In this document: positions 31,932 through 41,261 of the stretch, one piece after another
Layout of the letters: each line of letters starts with the position of its first letter
Position numbering within the stretch: the first letter of the stretch is position 1
Translations under genes and position numbers: made by a program
Assembly (NCBI GenBank): GCA_023078555.1
Contig: CM041198.1
Location: 6,452,924 to 6,516,923, forward strand
Reading direction: 5' to 3'
Length of the DNA stretch: 64,000 bases
DNA from: Ulva prolifera
Lineage: Eukaryota > Chlorophyta > Ulvophyceae > Ulvales > Ulvaceae
Notes under the pieces: model-generated
What the model saw: only the letters and a program-made list of their open reading frames with translations
What the model was told of the DNA's origin: nothing
Databases searched by the model: none

Positions 31932-31945
31932 CCTCCCCCCTTAAC
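31932..31945 (-). other. Polypurine tract of the chromovirus
   Basis: On the coding strand TTAAGGGGGGGAGG directly precedes the 3' LTR, the place where plus-strand DNA synthesis is primed in LTR retrotransposons. The related element at 49882 has the same arrangement. Confidence 0.85.
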
Positions 31946-32144
31946 AGAGGAGCGAAGCTCCGGAAGCGAAGCACGCAAATGGTGGCAGAATACCACATCA
32001 CAAGCGCAGCGACGCTATGAACACGGCAGTGCCACTGGCGCGAAGCACACAACGCAAGGCGTAAGCACAGTAAGGGCCCACGAGGTGGGGGCGAGACCGG
32101 GGCTTTGTAACAAGAGCCGGTGCCGCGTCTGCCCAGCAAACGGG

Positions 32145-32570
32145 TTACATAAGGTCCGAGAAGGACATCACCAGATCATCCAGATAATGGCCCAACACAC
32201 GGCCGTGTGAGTGGGTGACCAGCTCAATAAATTCATGCAAGCTACGCTCACGGGCGCGGGCGGCCGTGACAGCAGACCGCTCAGCCCGCACAATAGCGAC
32301 AAGCTTGGCCCTAAATTCATCCCCGCTAACGCCGGAGGTGGGGGTCTTGGACACATCATTCATAAACTTCTGAACGTTAACCAGCAACCGCTTAATCTTG
32401 GAGCTGGTCAAGGCAGAGCCCTCCGACGCGGAAGGTAAGGATGCCACTGCATAGCAGCCGTAAGTCAGAGAAGGTGGCAAATCCCACAAAGGTTGCACGT
32501 GCGCAACAGTGTGAACGGCATGTGTAATGCGCGGCAACACCGGCTCACATTCACAAGAATATAATCCCAT
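32145..32570 (-). CDS. Accessory ORF3 downstream of pol
   Basis: A 141-codon ATG-started frame lies between pol and the 3' LTR on the coding strand. The second half is predicted helical and charged (SSKIKRLLVNVQKFMND, RAERSAVTAARARERSLHEF). I see no signal peptide or membrane segment, so it is not an obvious env. Most Ty3/gypsy elements have nothing here. It could be a third element gene or captured sequence; about 310 bp separates it from pol. Confidence 0.4.
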   Translation of the reverse strand: MGLYSCECEPVLPRITHAVHTVAHVQPLWDLPPSLTYGCYAVASLPSASEGSALTSSKIKRLLVNVQKFMNDVSKTPTSGVSGDEFRAKLVAIVRAERSAVTAARARERSLHEFIELVTHSHGRVLGHYLDDLVMSFSDLM

Positions 32571-32881
32571 AAGTGCCTATCAAGGATGTAACTGGTGCAT
32601 TCAGGTAGTGTAACACGCTCTATGGCGACTAGGTGCTACCATGCCGAGGTTCCAACCCGGTGAATGACCGTGCCCAGCATGACGAGTGCTGCAGGGATGG
32701 CATAAGTGGTTCCGATGTGATCGTGCACATGGACCTAAGACCGAGAAGTATCGGCGGAGCGGGCAGGATACGGTCAAGAATATCCTGCGTCGGACCCAAC
32801 TCCTCATGACCGGTAACGCCCAGGTAAGTGCTATATGGATCCAGGCGTCCCCTTCAACAAATAGCAGGGCACAGCAATGGC

Positions 32882-35800
32882 CTAGCATAGGCTCGCAGCA
32901 CAACATGAGCAGAATTGTTGGCTGGAAACTGCTGCAACAAGTGTCGGCTTGGATTTACGCAAGCGCGTTGATTTGCGGCGCGTCCTCGGCACTAAGCGCG
33001 GTGGCCTCGACATTGTGGCCGGTGCAGTGTCCACGCCACGTGTACTATGCGCACGCTGTAAGAGGTGTGCCAGCCGTGCGCGTGCACCGCGCGGGAATTG
33101 TGCAATCATCACCTCGCGTTGTTTCGCGGACGCATTTTGAAATAGGTAATCCGCGACCTTGTCTAAACAATTATCCAACTCACCCACAGGCAACCAGAGG
33201 TCGTGTTGAGAAGAGTATCCTTTCCACCGGACAAGATAATGCGGACCTTTAAGGGGCCCCGTGTCATGTGATTGTGCCATCGGCGTGTGCGTGCGCCTAT
33301 AATCTAAGACGGCCTCGACTTCGAAGACATTGTCAGCGTCCGTATCTGGGCCCGTCGCAGGGCAGGTGCTACACTCATGAAAATGAGCATCAACATAAGG
33401 TTTAAGGCACGAGAAATGGAATACATCATGAATCCTTAGTTCTCGCAATGTAGCAGGTAGTTGCAGCCGCGCAGCCCTTGTCCCAATCAAGGCCAAGATG
33501 CGACAAGGGCCAGCCCACCTGGCAGTGAATTTACGTCTAAGCGCCGGGTGATGCAACGCAAGCTTGGACAATGACAGCAGCACATCTTTGCCTACTTGGA
33601 AGTGCTGCGAGTGCTCATTGTGAACTGTGGAAGACCACATGCTTTGTTTGGCCTCTGAGAGTGCTTGCTTGGCCAAATGATAATACATTCTGTGCAAAAT
33701 AGATGTATGCACACGGCGTGTTTGTGGCAAGCCAAATGCTAACGCGGTAGGTGACAGTGGCGGTGTAATGCGGTTGAGTTGGAAGGGGCTGCAGCCGGTG
33801 CTTTCGCTCTTTGAACTGTTAATGCTGAATTCAACATGCGGCAGGAACGAGTCCCAATCGTCGTGTGCGGGGCCGACAAAGTGTCTGAGCGCCTCCTCAA
33901 TGACTCTGTTGAGCCGCTCCACTTGGCCGTTGGCTCTAGGGTGATATGAAAACGTCAAACGGAGTTGAATGCCCATGTGCTCGCAGACAGATTTGAAAAA
34001 CTTGTTATTCCACTGCACGCCCCTATCGCTGCATATGCCCAAAGGCAGACCATAGTGTGGATAGATGTGTTGGAAAAACAACTGAGCAAAACCCGGACCA
34101 TCGAGTGTGCTCAGCGTAGGTATAAGCCGGACCATCTTGGAGAACTGGTCCACAAAAACAACGATACAGTCATACCCAGAGGCAGTGCGCGGTAAGTGAG
34201 TGATCATATCCAAGCTCACCACCCGCCAGCACGCTGTGGGGACAGGTAGCGGGGATAAAGTGCTATCAGAACAGCCCGGAGATTTCATTATCTGACATGA
34301 ATGACATTGTGAAATGAATGATTTAATGTCCGTGCTAATGTCAGGCCAATAGAATGTGTCCATAATGAGTGCTTGTGTGCGATGAACTCCCATGTGTGCA
34401 TGCCACGGGTGTACATGATGCCACAACAAAATCTGTTTTCGCAGTCCATCATGGTCCGGAATCACTAGCTTGTGGCCCCATAAATATGCTTGGAGATGTT
34501 TGTCGAACCTATACTTGTGTGGAGGTGCACGGAATGCGGGGTCATGAGCATATCCCTGACGCAAGCGTTCCCAGAATGAGTCTATTGCAACATCAAGAGT
34601 AAGGTGTTGGTTGTGCTGCGAATTCAGGTCCGCACCGATCTCCTGGAACGTCTGGGGGTCCAGATCAATGCCCTCGAGGTCAATCACCTCTGAGGGCAGC
34701 TCGGAGCTCACGCTGCTTGGGGTCGGGCTGCTCGCCAAGTTCACGACCTTCGGCCGCGGGCTGAGGGAAGCTGAGGTGTTGGGCTGCTGACGAGACGGTG
34801 CTGCCCGGCGACTGGAGGACGGCTTGACCGGCTGAGAGGACGCTGCCGCCTGGAGAGGGGGCAGCGGCTGAGGGGGACCCCTGATGGTGGCCGTGGGGGT
34901 GGCAGTTGCCTGCCGTAACATGTCCCGGATTACCGGGTAAGCGGGGTTGCTTGGGTTGAGCAGCCCCAGCGCCCGGCGCAGGTCCTGACGATCCTGTGTC
35001 CTGGGGGAAAATAAAGTCGTGGCGGCCGGTCTGTCGGCAGTATGCCATGCCGATGGGGAACCCCGGGGGGAGTCCATAATGACCGTGCCACGTGAGGGTG
35101 GCTGTGATAATGCCAGCGGTGGAAAACCCTCCGACAAGGCCGGCGCCTGGCCAGGCGACCTGCGTACTAGAAGGCTGGTCAGCGCCAACGCTCTGTAAGG
35201 TTCATGCGGCCGTTCAGCGGCCAAAGTATGACCATCATGCAGCACAACTTCCGTTGTAGGCCAGTGTGTGGCACGACTAACAGCATCAGCCACAACATTC
35301 TTGTCACCCGGAATATAAGTTATTTTCCAGTCAATGCGTGATAATGACTCGAGCCAGCGGGCATGTTTGCCCGACAGCTTTTTCTGAGTCTGTAAAAACC
35401 GAAGGGGGTTGTGGTCTGAATGAATAAAAACCGTATGATTATTTTCCAAATAACATCGCCACTGCCTGTATGCAAATACAATTGCCCCCAGCTCTTTTTC
35501 AAGAGTATAATAATTTTCCTCGGCTCTATTCATCTTGCGGCCTATCCAAGCAACAGGACAAAGTGTGTCCTCATGTTGCTGGGTAAGTACAGCTCCGTAA
35601 GCATAGTCCGATGCGTCCGTGTAAATGTGAAATGGTTTGTTAAGGTCCGGGTGCCGCATAACTGTAGCATTGACCAGTGCATTTTTTATGTTCACAAATG
35701 CTGCATCACATTGCTTCGTCCAGGGGATGCTTTCCTTGGAGCTAATGCGCTGGAGCAAGGGTGCAGCTAGGGTTGGAAATTTTGGAACAAATCTCCTAAA

Positions 35801-37660
35801 GTATCCGGCTAAGCCCAGGAACGACCGAATATTGTTGGTGGACTTTTGCAAGTCTGCTACCGGCCAATCTTGCAGCACTTGAACTTTGTATGGATCAGGT
35901 TGGACCGTGTCGGCAGTGACAACATGCCCTAAGTATTTAATTTCTTGCAAGGCAAATTGACACTTGTCTATATTGCAGTAAAACTTGTGTTCAGCCAATC
36001 TGGTTAACACAAGGTCAAGGTGTTTGGCGTGTTCTTCCTCAGAACGTGCTAATACGACAATGTCATCAAGGTAGGCCAAACAGATTTTTCCTATGAGCCC
36101 CTTTAGAACAACGTGCATTGCTTGCTGAAACACTGAAGGGGCATTTGACAGACCAAAAGGCATGACTTTCCATTCATACAAACCGTCGGGTGTTCGAAAA
36201 GCAGTCTTAGGTCCCGCCTTTGACGACAACCGGATTTGATGGTAACCCGAATGCAAATCAAGTGCTGAGAAAAATTTATGTCCTTGTAATTGGTCTAACA
36301 GCGTGTCAATGCGTGGTAACGGGTAGGTATTTTTAACAGTGTGTTCATTCAGATACCTGTAATCAATGCAAAGGCGAAGCTTGCCCCCAGGCTTGGGTGC
36401 AAATAGAACACAACTCGCCCATGGAGATACAGAGGGCTGCACCCAGCCCATGGTAAGCAAGTGATTGAGCTGCTTTTCTAACTCCAGAGTCTCGCGGGGT
36501 GTGAGTCTATACTGGCGTGCGGCCCTCGGGCGGGTGCCCGGCAACAAATCAATATCCATTTCAAAACCGGACGCAGACGTGTTCGGCGGGGGAGGGCCTA
36601 AAGTGCCGCCCTCGCCTTTATGTTTGTCAACAACCGACTTAATGCAGGCAGGAATGTTCGATGTGTCTTGCGGGACATGAGCGGGAGCAACCTGCTCTGA
36701 CAAATAGCCTTTCTTCTTTGTGCCAGCACAACAGATCGGGGATGTCGCGACTGTGGGCCTAATATGAGCCACATATAAGGGTTGCTGGCCATGTTTGGCC
36801 TTGCTAGTTAATGCTTTCAGCTCACGCTGCGAACACATAAAATCATCTTGTGTGCTAGACTCACTTGTAAATTTCGAATGACCAGCATGGATAATATGGA
36901 AGTAGGGTTTGTCTTTCTTACGACGCCCGCTCCGCAGCGGGGGTACATATACGACAATGCGCGGGTGTTTGAATGTGATGGACATGTCGACTGCAGATAT
37001 GACATCCAAAGCGAACAAGGCCTCGTTCGGCTGATATGATCCGGTGGCCGCGGGTAGCGAGTCCACCACAGTAAATTTCACACTAATAACACGGCGCCCA
37101 ACTCGCGTATTTAGAACAACCTTGCCCAAGCATGATGCCTCAGATCCGGAGATTCCGACCGTGACACTCTGCGAAGCAGTGTATGCAATGCTATGGCGAT
37201 CCAAGAATCCGCGCGTTACCATGCTATGATTTGCTGCCGTGTCGACCAGTGCTTGGGCAAAGTGGCCATGAATGCGAGCCGGCATTGTGCACACCAAATC
37301 TACAAAGGCTGCTGGTTGGACAGATACCGCCGCCTTCTTCGATGGTAATATTGATAATCGCTGGTTGCTCACCATTGTGCACACATGGTATTTCTGGTGC
37401 CCGGGGACGGGAGCGCCGGATATGAATTGCAATAAGTTGCGTGCCTCATCCACCCGTGTCTGCGTGTGTTGTCTTAGGAACGGTATAAAGGTGGAAGACT
37501 CAAAGATACGAGCGGGCACTACCACCGTGATTTTGTGCTGATGCATATCAATGGTGTGTATGTGCCGAATGGCCACTTGCGCTTCGGCAGTGCAAGGCAG
37601 TGTAACCACAATGTTCTCATTGAGTTTGTGCAGGTCAAATAACGATGCCGAGCCTGACAT
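32882..37660 (-). CDS. pol: Chromovirus pol polyprotein
   Basis: This intact 1592-codon frame starts at or near an ATG at 37660, about 105 bp after the gag stop and apparently separately translated. Order: aspartic protease (QALVDTAANHSMV, ~residue 137); reverse transcriptase (KLRLCIDYRYLNEHT, FSALDLHSGYHQI, catalytic CLAYLDDIVVL ~528); RNase H (IYTDASDYAYGAVL ~681, HSDHNPLRF, KNVVADAVSR); a Pro/Ser/Ala-rich insert of over 200 residues; integrase zinc finger (HPWHAHMGVH...CHSCQIMKS, ~1090-1120) and DDE core (SLDMITHL, CSDRGVQWNNKFF, NGQVERLNRVIEEAL); and a C-terminal chromodomain (VEAVLDYRR, YLVRWKGYSSQHDLWLPV, ~1440-1490), which usually steers integration to modified histones. All catalytic residues I can check are present. 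Confidence 0.95.
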   Translation of the reverse strand: MSGSASLFDLHKLNENIVVTLPCTAEAQVAIRHIHTIDMHQHKITVVVPARIFESSTFIPFLRQHTQTRVDEARNLLQFISGAPVPGHQKYHVCTMVSNQRLSILPSKKAAVSVQPAAFVDLVCTMPARIHGHFAQALVDTAANHSMVTRGFLDRHSIAYTASQSVTVGISGSEASCLGKVVLNTRVGRRVISVKFTVVDSLPAATGSYQPNEALFALDVISAVDMSITFKHPRIVVYVPPLRSGRRKKDKPYFHIIHAGHSKFTSESSTQDDFMCSQRELKALTSKAKHGQQPLYVAHIRPTVATSPICCAGTKKKGYLSEQVAPAHVPQDTSNIPACIKSVVDKHKGEGGTLGPPPPNTSASGFEMDIDLLPGTRPRAARQYRLTPRETLELEKQLNHLLTMGWVQPSVSPWASCVLFAPKPGGKLRLCIDYRYLNEHTVKNTYPLPRIDTLLDQLQGHKFFSALDLHSGYHQIRLSSKAGPKTAFRTPDGLYEWKVMPFGLSNAPSVFQQAMHVVLKGLIGKICLAYLDDIVVLARSEEEHAKHLDLVLTRLAEHKFYCNIDKCQFALQEIKYLGHVVTADTVQPDPYKVQVLQDWPVADLQKSTNNIRSFLGLAGYFRRFVPKFPTLAAPLLQRISSKESIPWTKQCDAAFVNIKNALVNATVMRHPDLNKPFHIYTDASDYAYGAVLTQQHEDTLCPVAWIGRKMNRAEENYYTLEKELGAIVFAYRQWRCYLENNHTVFIHSDHNPLRFLQTQKKLSGKHARWLESLSRIDWKITYIPGDKNVVADAVSRATHWPTTEVVLHDGHTLAAERPHEPYRALALTSLLVRRSPGQAPALSEGFPPLALSQPPSRGTVIMDSPRGSPSAWHTADRPAATTLFSPRTQDRQDLRRALGLLNPSNPAYPVIRDMLRQATATPTATIRGPPQPLPPLQAAASSQPVKPSSSRRAAPSRQQPNTSASLSPRPKVVNLASSPTPSSVSSELPSEVIDLEGIDLDPQTFQEIGADLNSQHNQHLTLDVAIDSFWERLRQGYAHDPAFRAPPHKYRFDKHLQAYLWGHKLVIPDHDGLRKQILLWHHVHPWHAHMGVHRTQALIMDTFYWPDISTDIKSFISQCHSCQIMKSPGCSDSTLSPLPVPTACWRVVSLDMITHLPRTASGYDCIVVFVDQFSKMVRLIPTLSTLDGPGFAQLFFQHIYPHYGLPLGICSDRGVQWNNKFFKSVCEHMGIQLRLTFSYHPRANGQVERLNRVIEEALRHFVGPAHDDWDSFLPHVEFSINSSKSESTGCSPFQLNRITPPLSPTALAFGLPQTRRVHTSILHRMYYHLAKQALSEAKQSMWSSTVHNEHSQHFQVGKDVLLSLSKLALHHPALRRKFTARWAGPCRILALIGTRAARLQLPATLRELRIHDVFHFSCLKPYVDAHFHECSTCPATGPDTDADNVFEVEAVLDYRRTHTPMAQSHDTGPLKGPHYLVRWKGYSSQHDLWLPVGELDNCLDKVADYLFQNASAKQREVMIAQFPRGARARLAHLLQRAHSTRGVDTAPATMSRPPRLVPRTRRKSTRLRKSKPTLVAAVSSQQFCSCCAASLC

Positions 37661-37765
37661 GAAGGACGAATCAAAACAAGTTGCATGTGGTGGAGATAAA
37701 TGAGGTGCCAGTACATGTGGCGCTGCCGCCCATTGTGGGCACGCAATGGGAGGCTTGCCTTCGTC

Positions 37766-40174
37766 TCAGCGGACATGTTGCTGTGGCTGATCATTGCGTG
37801 TCCGCTTGGGGTGATTGCCAGTCCCTTTGCGGATGGGATCATACCGGTCCCTCTTGCCATCTCGACGCCGGGCTGGGGGGCTGGTGTACTGCGGGGGCAT
37901 CGGAGTAAGAGCCCGCTGCTTGTTGAATTCCTCCACGAAGAATGCCTCGCGGGCGTCCCGTGGCACGGCTGATAAGAAGGCGGCGCAATGGCTGAGCTGG
38001 TGTAACCCCGCCTGCGGGTTCTGCCTCGCAGATGGGCAGAGGTAGCATTGCTTAAAGGGGTACAGGTAGTACATGCGCAACATCATGGTGGCACAATAAA
38101 CAAATGTGGCCTGCACGCCCGGCGGTAAGGGGGTGGTCGCCCTCGCCAAGGCACCATGAACAGAAGTGGGGCCACCCTGTAATTCTAGGCTCAGTGCCTT
38201 GCGCAAATCCTGTGGTGCCGCCGCATTTCTGCAGAAGTCCTCGACCCACGGCCTAACGACCGCCTCTTCTGTGGAGTTGGCCACCTCCTTAAGCCCCGGG
38301 AAGTGTGCCGCTCTAGCCGCCTTTGGCTGGCCCCCACGGCCTGGCTGCACACCAGTGTCGCGATGAAGAGGAGGGCCGGGTAATACAGCAGCCGCCGCCT
38401 GTAACCTGGTGTCACCGGGGGTATGTGGCTGCGGTTTGCGCTTTGAGTGCAACATGGCATAATCAATATTATAATCCGGTGTGTCACCAGCAAAGCGCTT
38501 AACTGTGTTTGCTGACTCACGCACTTGTTGTAGCTGCGTGACGGACCATGTGATAAAGTGAACAGCAGTCGCGTCCGCGCTCTGTGCACAACCGCCGATC
38601 GCAGGTTTAAGCTCTACATTAAATTTCTCCAACAGAGTAGACAATGGCATAAACATGCGCAGAGTACCAGCCAACGCCGATGTGCACACAGGCTGCATGA
38701 GGTGCTGGAGCTTCGTAAACAATATGCATGCAAAATCCAGGAGGCTTTGCTTGCCTTGCATGTGTGCATAATCCAGGAAAATTAATCTGTAATAAGTTTT
38801 AATATGATGAATAAGCTCATTGAAATCGACAGACTCAGCGGCATCATAACGTTGCCATGCCAATTCAATGTTATGCCTAAATTGGCCACTTGTAAAGTAA
38901 AAATCACGTATGACCTCAAGCCACTGTCTAAGCGTGCACGACGGATTCAGAGCGGCCTCTTGCGCTGCCGAGAAATGCTGGTCAGTGCGTGAAAATGTGG
39001 TCGTGATGTGTTGAATAACCTGGCGCTCAGAAAGCTGTCGACAATTCGAACGCGCATGCAAAACGTCACTCTGAAACTTGTGCCACCGCAGCTCTGACAA
39101 AGGGTCACCGCGTAGAGCGGCGGCTGTGGGCATTTTAATGGCTGAAAACGTATACTGTGCGCTACGAAACCAATTGTGAGACTGATCGTCTGCAAAATTT
39201 GGGTTGCATTCTGGCAGAGATGATGTAATGGGTAAGACGGTCTGCACCTGCGCTGCGACGCTGGCCGAGCAATCTCGGTACTGAAGCGATATGATGCGGG
39301 CCTGGAGGACGCGATCCTGCCGGACTGAGTTGTGAGTGCGGTTGTAGTGTTCGTGTGTGTGTGAGTGTATGTTGCAGTTGATTCGGCTGAGATTCGGTTT
39401 CAGTATTTGTTTTCTCCCGTTCACTCTTTTGTAATATATATCTCGGTACTGAAGCGCCTCAGCCTTGGTAATCTCGGATACGTGCGCCGTGGGAAACAGC
39501 TCGGACACGTTCTTAACACAATACTTTGCACTTGTAAACGCGTGCCAGACTGCGTGAGTAATGTCATGAATGATAGGCTCGGCCGCCTTGGCCAAGCTAA
39601 CAATGGCTGCTCCGTGGCTGGTCACGGCAGACGAGGTTCGGAGCTTCAAGGTCCTCTCCTTTGCGCCCAGCAACCCTAAGTGGTCATTCTTGACGGGACA
39701 AGACAGAAACGCCAGCGCAAAGCTCTTGTAATCAGAAGCAAACGCATAGGCCATATCCAGCAACGGCTGGGCAAACTTCGGGCCTAGCCAGACCATAAGG
39801 GTCATAGCGGCCGGGCTGAGCAGATCACGCACCGGGCCAGCGCAAGGGCCCCACTCCGTGCCGCATGTAAACGCCGTAGCCGGCTTCAATGCACGCTTGA
39901 GCACCTCAACCGACTGCTTACGCTCAAGTGGCTGGAATGGCACTTCATCAGCAGACAGGGCAGACTCGACGAACAGTTGACGCGCGTCTCTACTCACAGT
40001 CTGGAACGCAGATTTGTCAAACTCGGCCGCGCTCGCCACTAACAACGACTGTAACAACGACAACATGTATTTTACAAAAGAGTGAACGGGAGAAAACAAA
40101 CACTGAAACCGAATCTCATCCGAATCAAATGCAACATACACCCACACACACACGAACACTACAACCGCACTCAC
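37766..40174 (-). CDS. gag: Chromovirus gag, altered by SINE-like insertions
   Basis: The open frame is 802 codons, long for gag. The C-terminal third has a capsid-like helical region and one Cys/His knuckle (CYLCPSARQNPQAGLHQLSHC, C-x2-C-x14-H-C). Residues ~245-300 are encoded by an S-family insertion (39289-39439) whose 151 bp plus 17-bp TSD add exactly 56 codons, so the frame continues. The first ~37 codons also come from an S-family copy (40069-40225). The original start is probably either the ATG near 40064 (MLSLLQSLLVASAAEF) or, before the insertion, the ATG at 40427 (MGDTAITWETARDSLV); the two stretches are now in different frames. Whether this product still assembles particles is unknown. 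Confidence 0.75.
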   Translation of the reverse strand: MSAVVVFVCVWVYVAFDSDEIRFQCLFSPVHSFVKYMLSLLQSLLVASAAEFDKSAFQTVSRDARQLFVESALSADEVPFQPLERKQSVEVLKRALKPATAFTCGTEWGPCAGPVRDLLSPAAMTLMVWLGPKFAQPLLDMAYAFASDYKSFALAFLSCPVKNDHLGLLGAKERTLKLRTSSAVTSHGAAIVSLAKAAEPIIHDITHAVWHAFTSAKYCVKNVSELFPTAHVSEITKAEALQYRDIYYKRVNGRKQILKPNLSRINCNIHSHTHEHYNRTHNSVRQDRVLQARIISLQYRDCSASVAAQVQTVLPITSSLPECNPNFADDQSHNWFRSAQYTFSAIKMPTAAALRGDPLSELRWHKFQSDVLHARSNCRQLSERQVIQHITTTFSRTDQHFSAAQEAALNPSCTLRQWLEVIRDFYFTSGQFRHNIELAWQRYDAAESVDFNELIHHIKTYYRLIFLDYAHMQGKQSLLDFACILFTKLQHLMQPVCTSALAGTLRMFMPLSTLLEKFNVELKPAIGGCAQSADATAVHFITWSVTQLQQVRESANTVKRFAGDTPDYNIDYAMLHSKRKPQPHTPGDTRLQAAAAVLPGPPLHRDTGVQPGRGGQPKAARAAHFPGLKEVANSTEEAVVRPWVEDFCRNAAAPQDLRKALSLELQGGPTSVHGALARATTPLPPGVQATFVYCATMMLRMYYLYPFKQCYLCPSARQNPQAGLHQLSHCAAFLSAVPRDAREAFFVEEFNKQRALTPMPPQYTSPPARRRDGKRDRYDPIRKGTGNHPKRTRNDQPQQHVR
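39289..39439 (+). mobile_element. SINE-like S element inside gag, with 17-bp TSD
   Basis: ATCTCGGTACTGAAGCG occurs at 39272-39288 and again at 39440-39456. The 151 bp between starts ATATGATGCGGGCCTGGAGG and ends CTCTTTTGTAATAT. It matches 40069-40225 on the other strand over its full length. Its orientation is opposite to gag. Confidence 0.9.
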
Positions 40175-40225
40175 AACTCAGTCCGGCAGGATCGCGTCCT
40201 CCAGGCCCGCATCATATCGCAACCC
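40069..40225 (-). mobile_element. SINE-like S element at the gag 5' end
   Basis: The minus strand runs from GCGATATGATGCGGG to CACTCTTTTGTAA and is nearly identical to 39289-39439. I see no exact TSD. It separates an upstream open frame starting at ATG 40427 from the main gag frame. Confidence 0.8.
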
Positions 40226-40456
40226 TTGCTCCCGAGAGATGACAAGCCCAGACTTCCGATACATATCCGCACGACAACATACTGAACAGCCGCCTGATAT
40301 AATCCAAATCCGACTGGGGAAACGCAGACAGCCCCGGATTCTGGGATTGGTCAAGCGAATAATTGCACTCAGACGGAGAGACCAGCGAGTCGCGAGCTGT
40401 TTCCCACGTAATCGCGGTGTCGCCCATTGTGACGTCGTCCTCCAGTCACCGATACC

Positions 40457-41256
40457 TGTTGAGACCTATTGGTCTGGTCTTGGGTAACAGACCTCGATGG
40501 CAGTAAGTAGAAACGGTGATGGGCCAAGATTGCCGCAGCACGAGGGCTGTATAGGCACAAACAGAGCAGGGGTACACTCACACGCAGGGATGCGACGTGC
40601 CAGTGCAGGAATGGAAGGCGCCCCAACCAGACTACTGTAAAGCGTGTCTGGTCCCAGCAAGCGCTCGGTATAAATACCGAGGTGTATGCGCCCAGGTCAA
40701 TCCCCCTGTCAAAGCTGGCCTCGCCGAATCGTGCCGCATAACTGCCACACTGATCCCAGATCCCGCATAAGCGCGGGAGATCTTAAATTGTGGCTCACAG
40801 AGCCTGAGATGAGTGTAAGCAAGGCAGCGCACGTAAATCGTGGGCAGCTCTGGGTGGCTGTACAGATATTATCGTGCATGCCAACCCTGGAGCCCGCCGG
40901 GCGGACCCTGTGTAACGGCGGTAATGCACCCAGTAAGACGTACTATGTGCAGTAACGATTCGGCTAGCCGCATAAAGCCATAATAAGCCTATGACGGGAC
41001 ACATTGTGCCGGGAGAAGGCTGTACACAGTGCTGATGCAATGTGCACGTAAGGCTGGTGGACGCGTGCAGTCACACGTGGCGAGTGCAGGCACGTAAGCC
41101 TACTGAGCGTACGTGTGATCATACAATGTACAACTCGATCGGTAATTCAAAAGCTATGCGTGTGCGACCGTCCACATGGCTGGACAAGCCGCTGTGCATA
41201 TAAGAAAAGGTGTTAATTGTGCCAGCATGCGCTAGTGTGAGAGATATCTCACAACA
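40457..41256 (-). repeat. 5' LTR of the chromovirus (800 bp)
   Basis: It is the same as 31132-31931 apart from A at 40837. On the coding strand it should contain the promoter for gag-pol. It is followed on the right by the TSD GCCGC. Confidence 0.95.
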
Positions 41257-41261
41257 GCCGC

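Larger units (their letters stand above)
31132..41256 (-). mobile_element. Full-length Ty3/gypsy chromovirus
   Basis: It has two 800-bp LTRs, TSD GCCGC at 31127-31131 and 41257-41261, gag and pol on the minus strand, a small third ORF downstream of pol, and a polypurine tract next to the 3' LTR. LTR ends are TGTTG...CAACA. The LTRs differ at one position (31512 T, 40837 A) in my comparison, so insertion was recent. The bases after the 5' LTR (minus strand GGTATCGGTGACTGG) only loosely resemble an initiator-Met tRNA primer site. Two S-family insertions lie in gag. Confidence 0.95.

Noticed and set aside
32145-32570. env gene of the chromovirus
   Set aside because: Position fits, but there is no signal peptide, membrane segment or Cys pattern; kept as an unnamed ORF3.
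39272-40225. The two inverted S elements as ends of one DNA transposon in gag
   Set aside because: The 17-bp TSD flanks one S copy alone, and the ~630 bp between the copies is gag coding sequence, so they are two separate insertions.
40440-40456. Definite primer-binding site after the 5' LTR
   Set aside because: GGTATCGGTGACTGG matches an initiator-Met tRNA end only loosely and lacks the leading T; not called.
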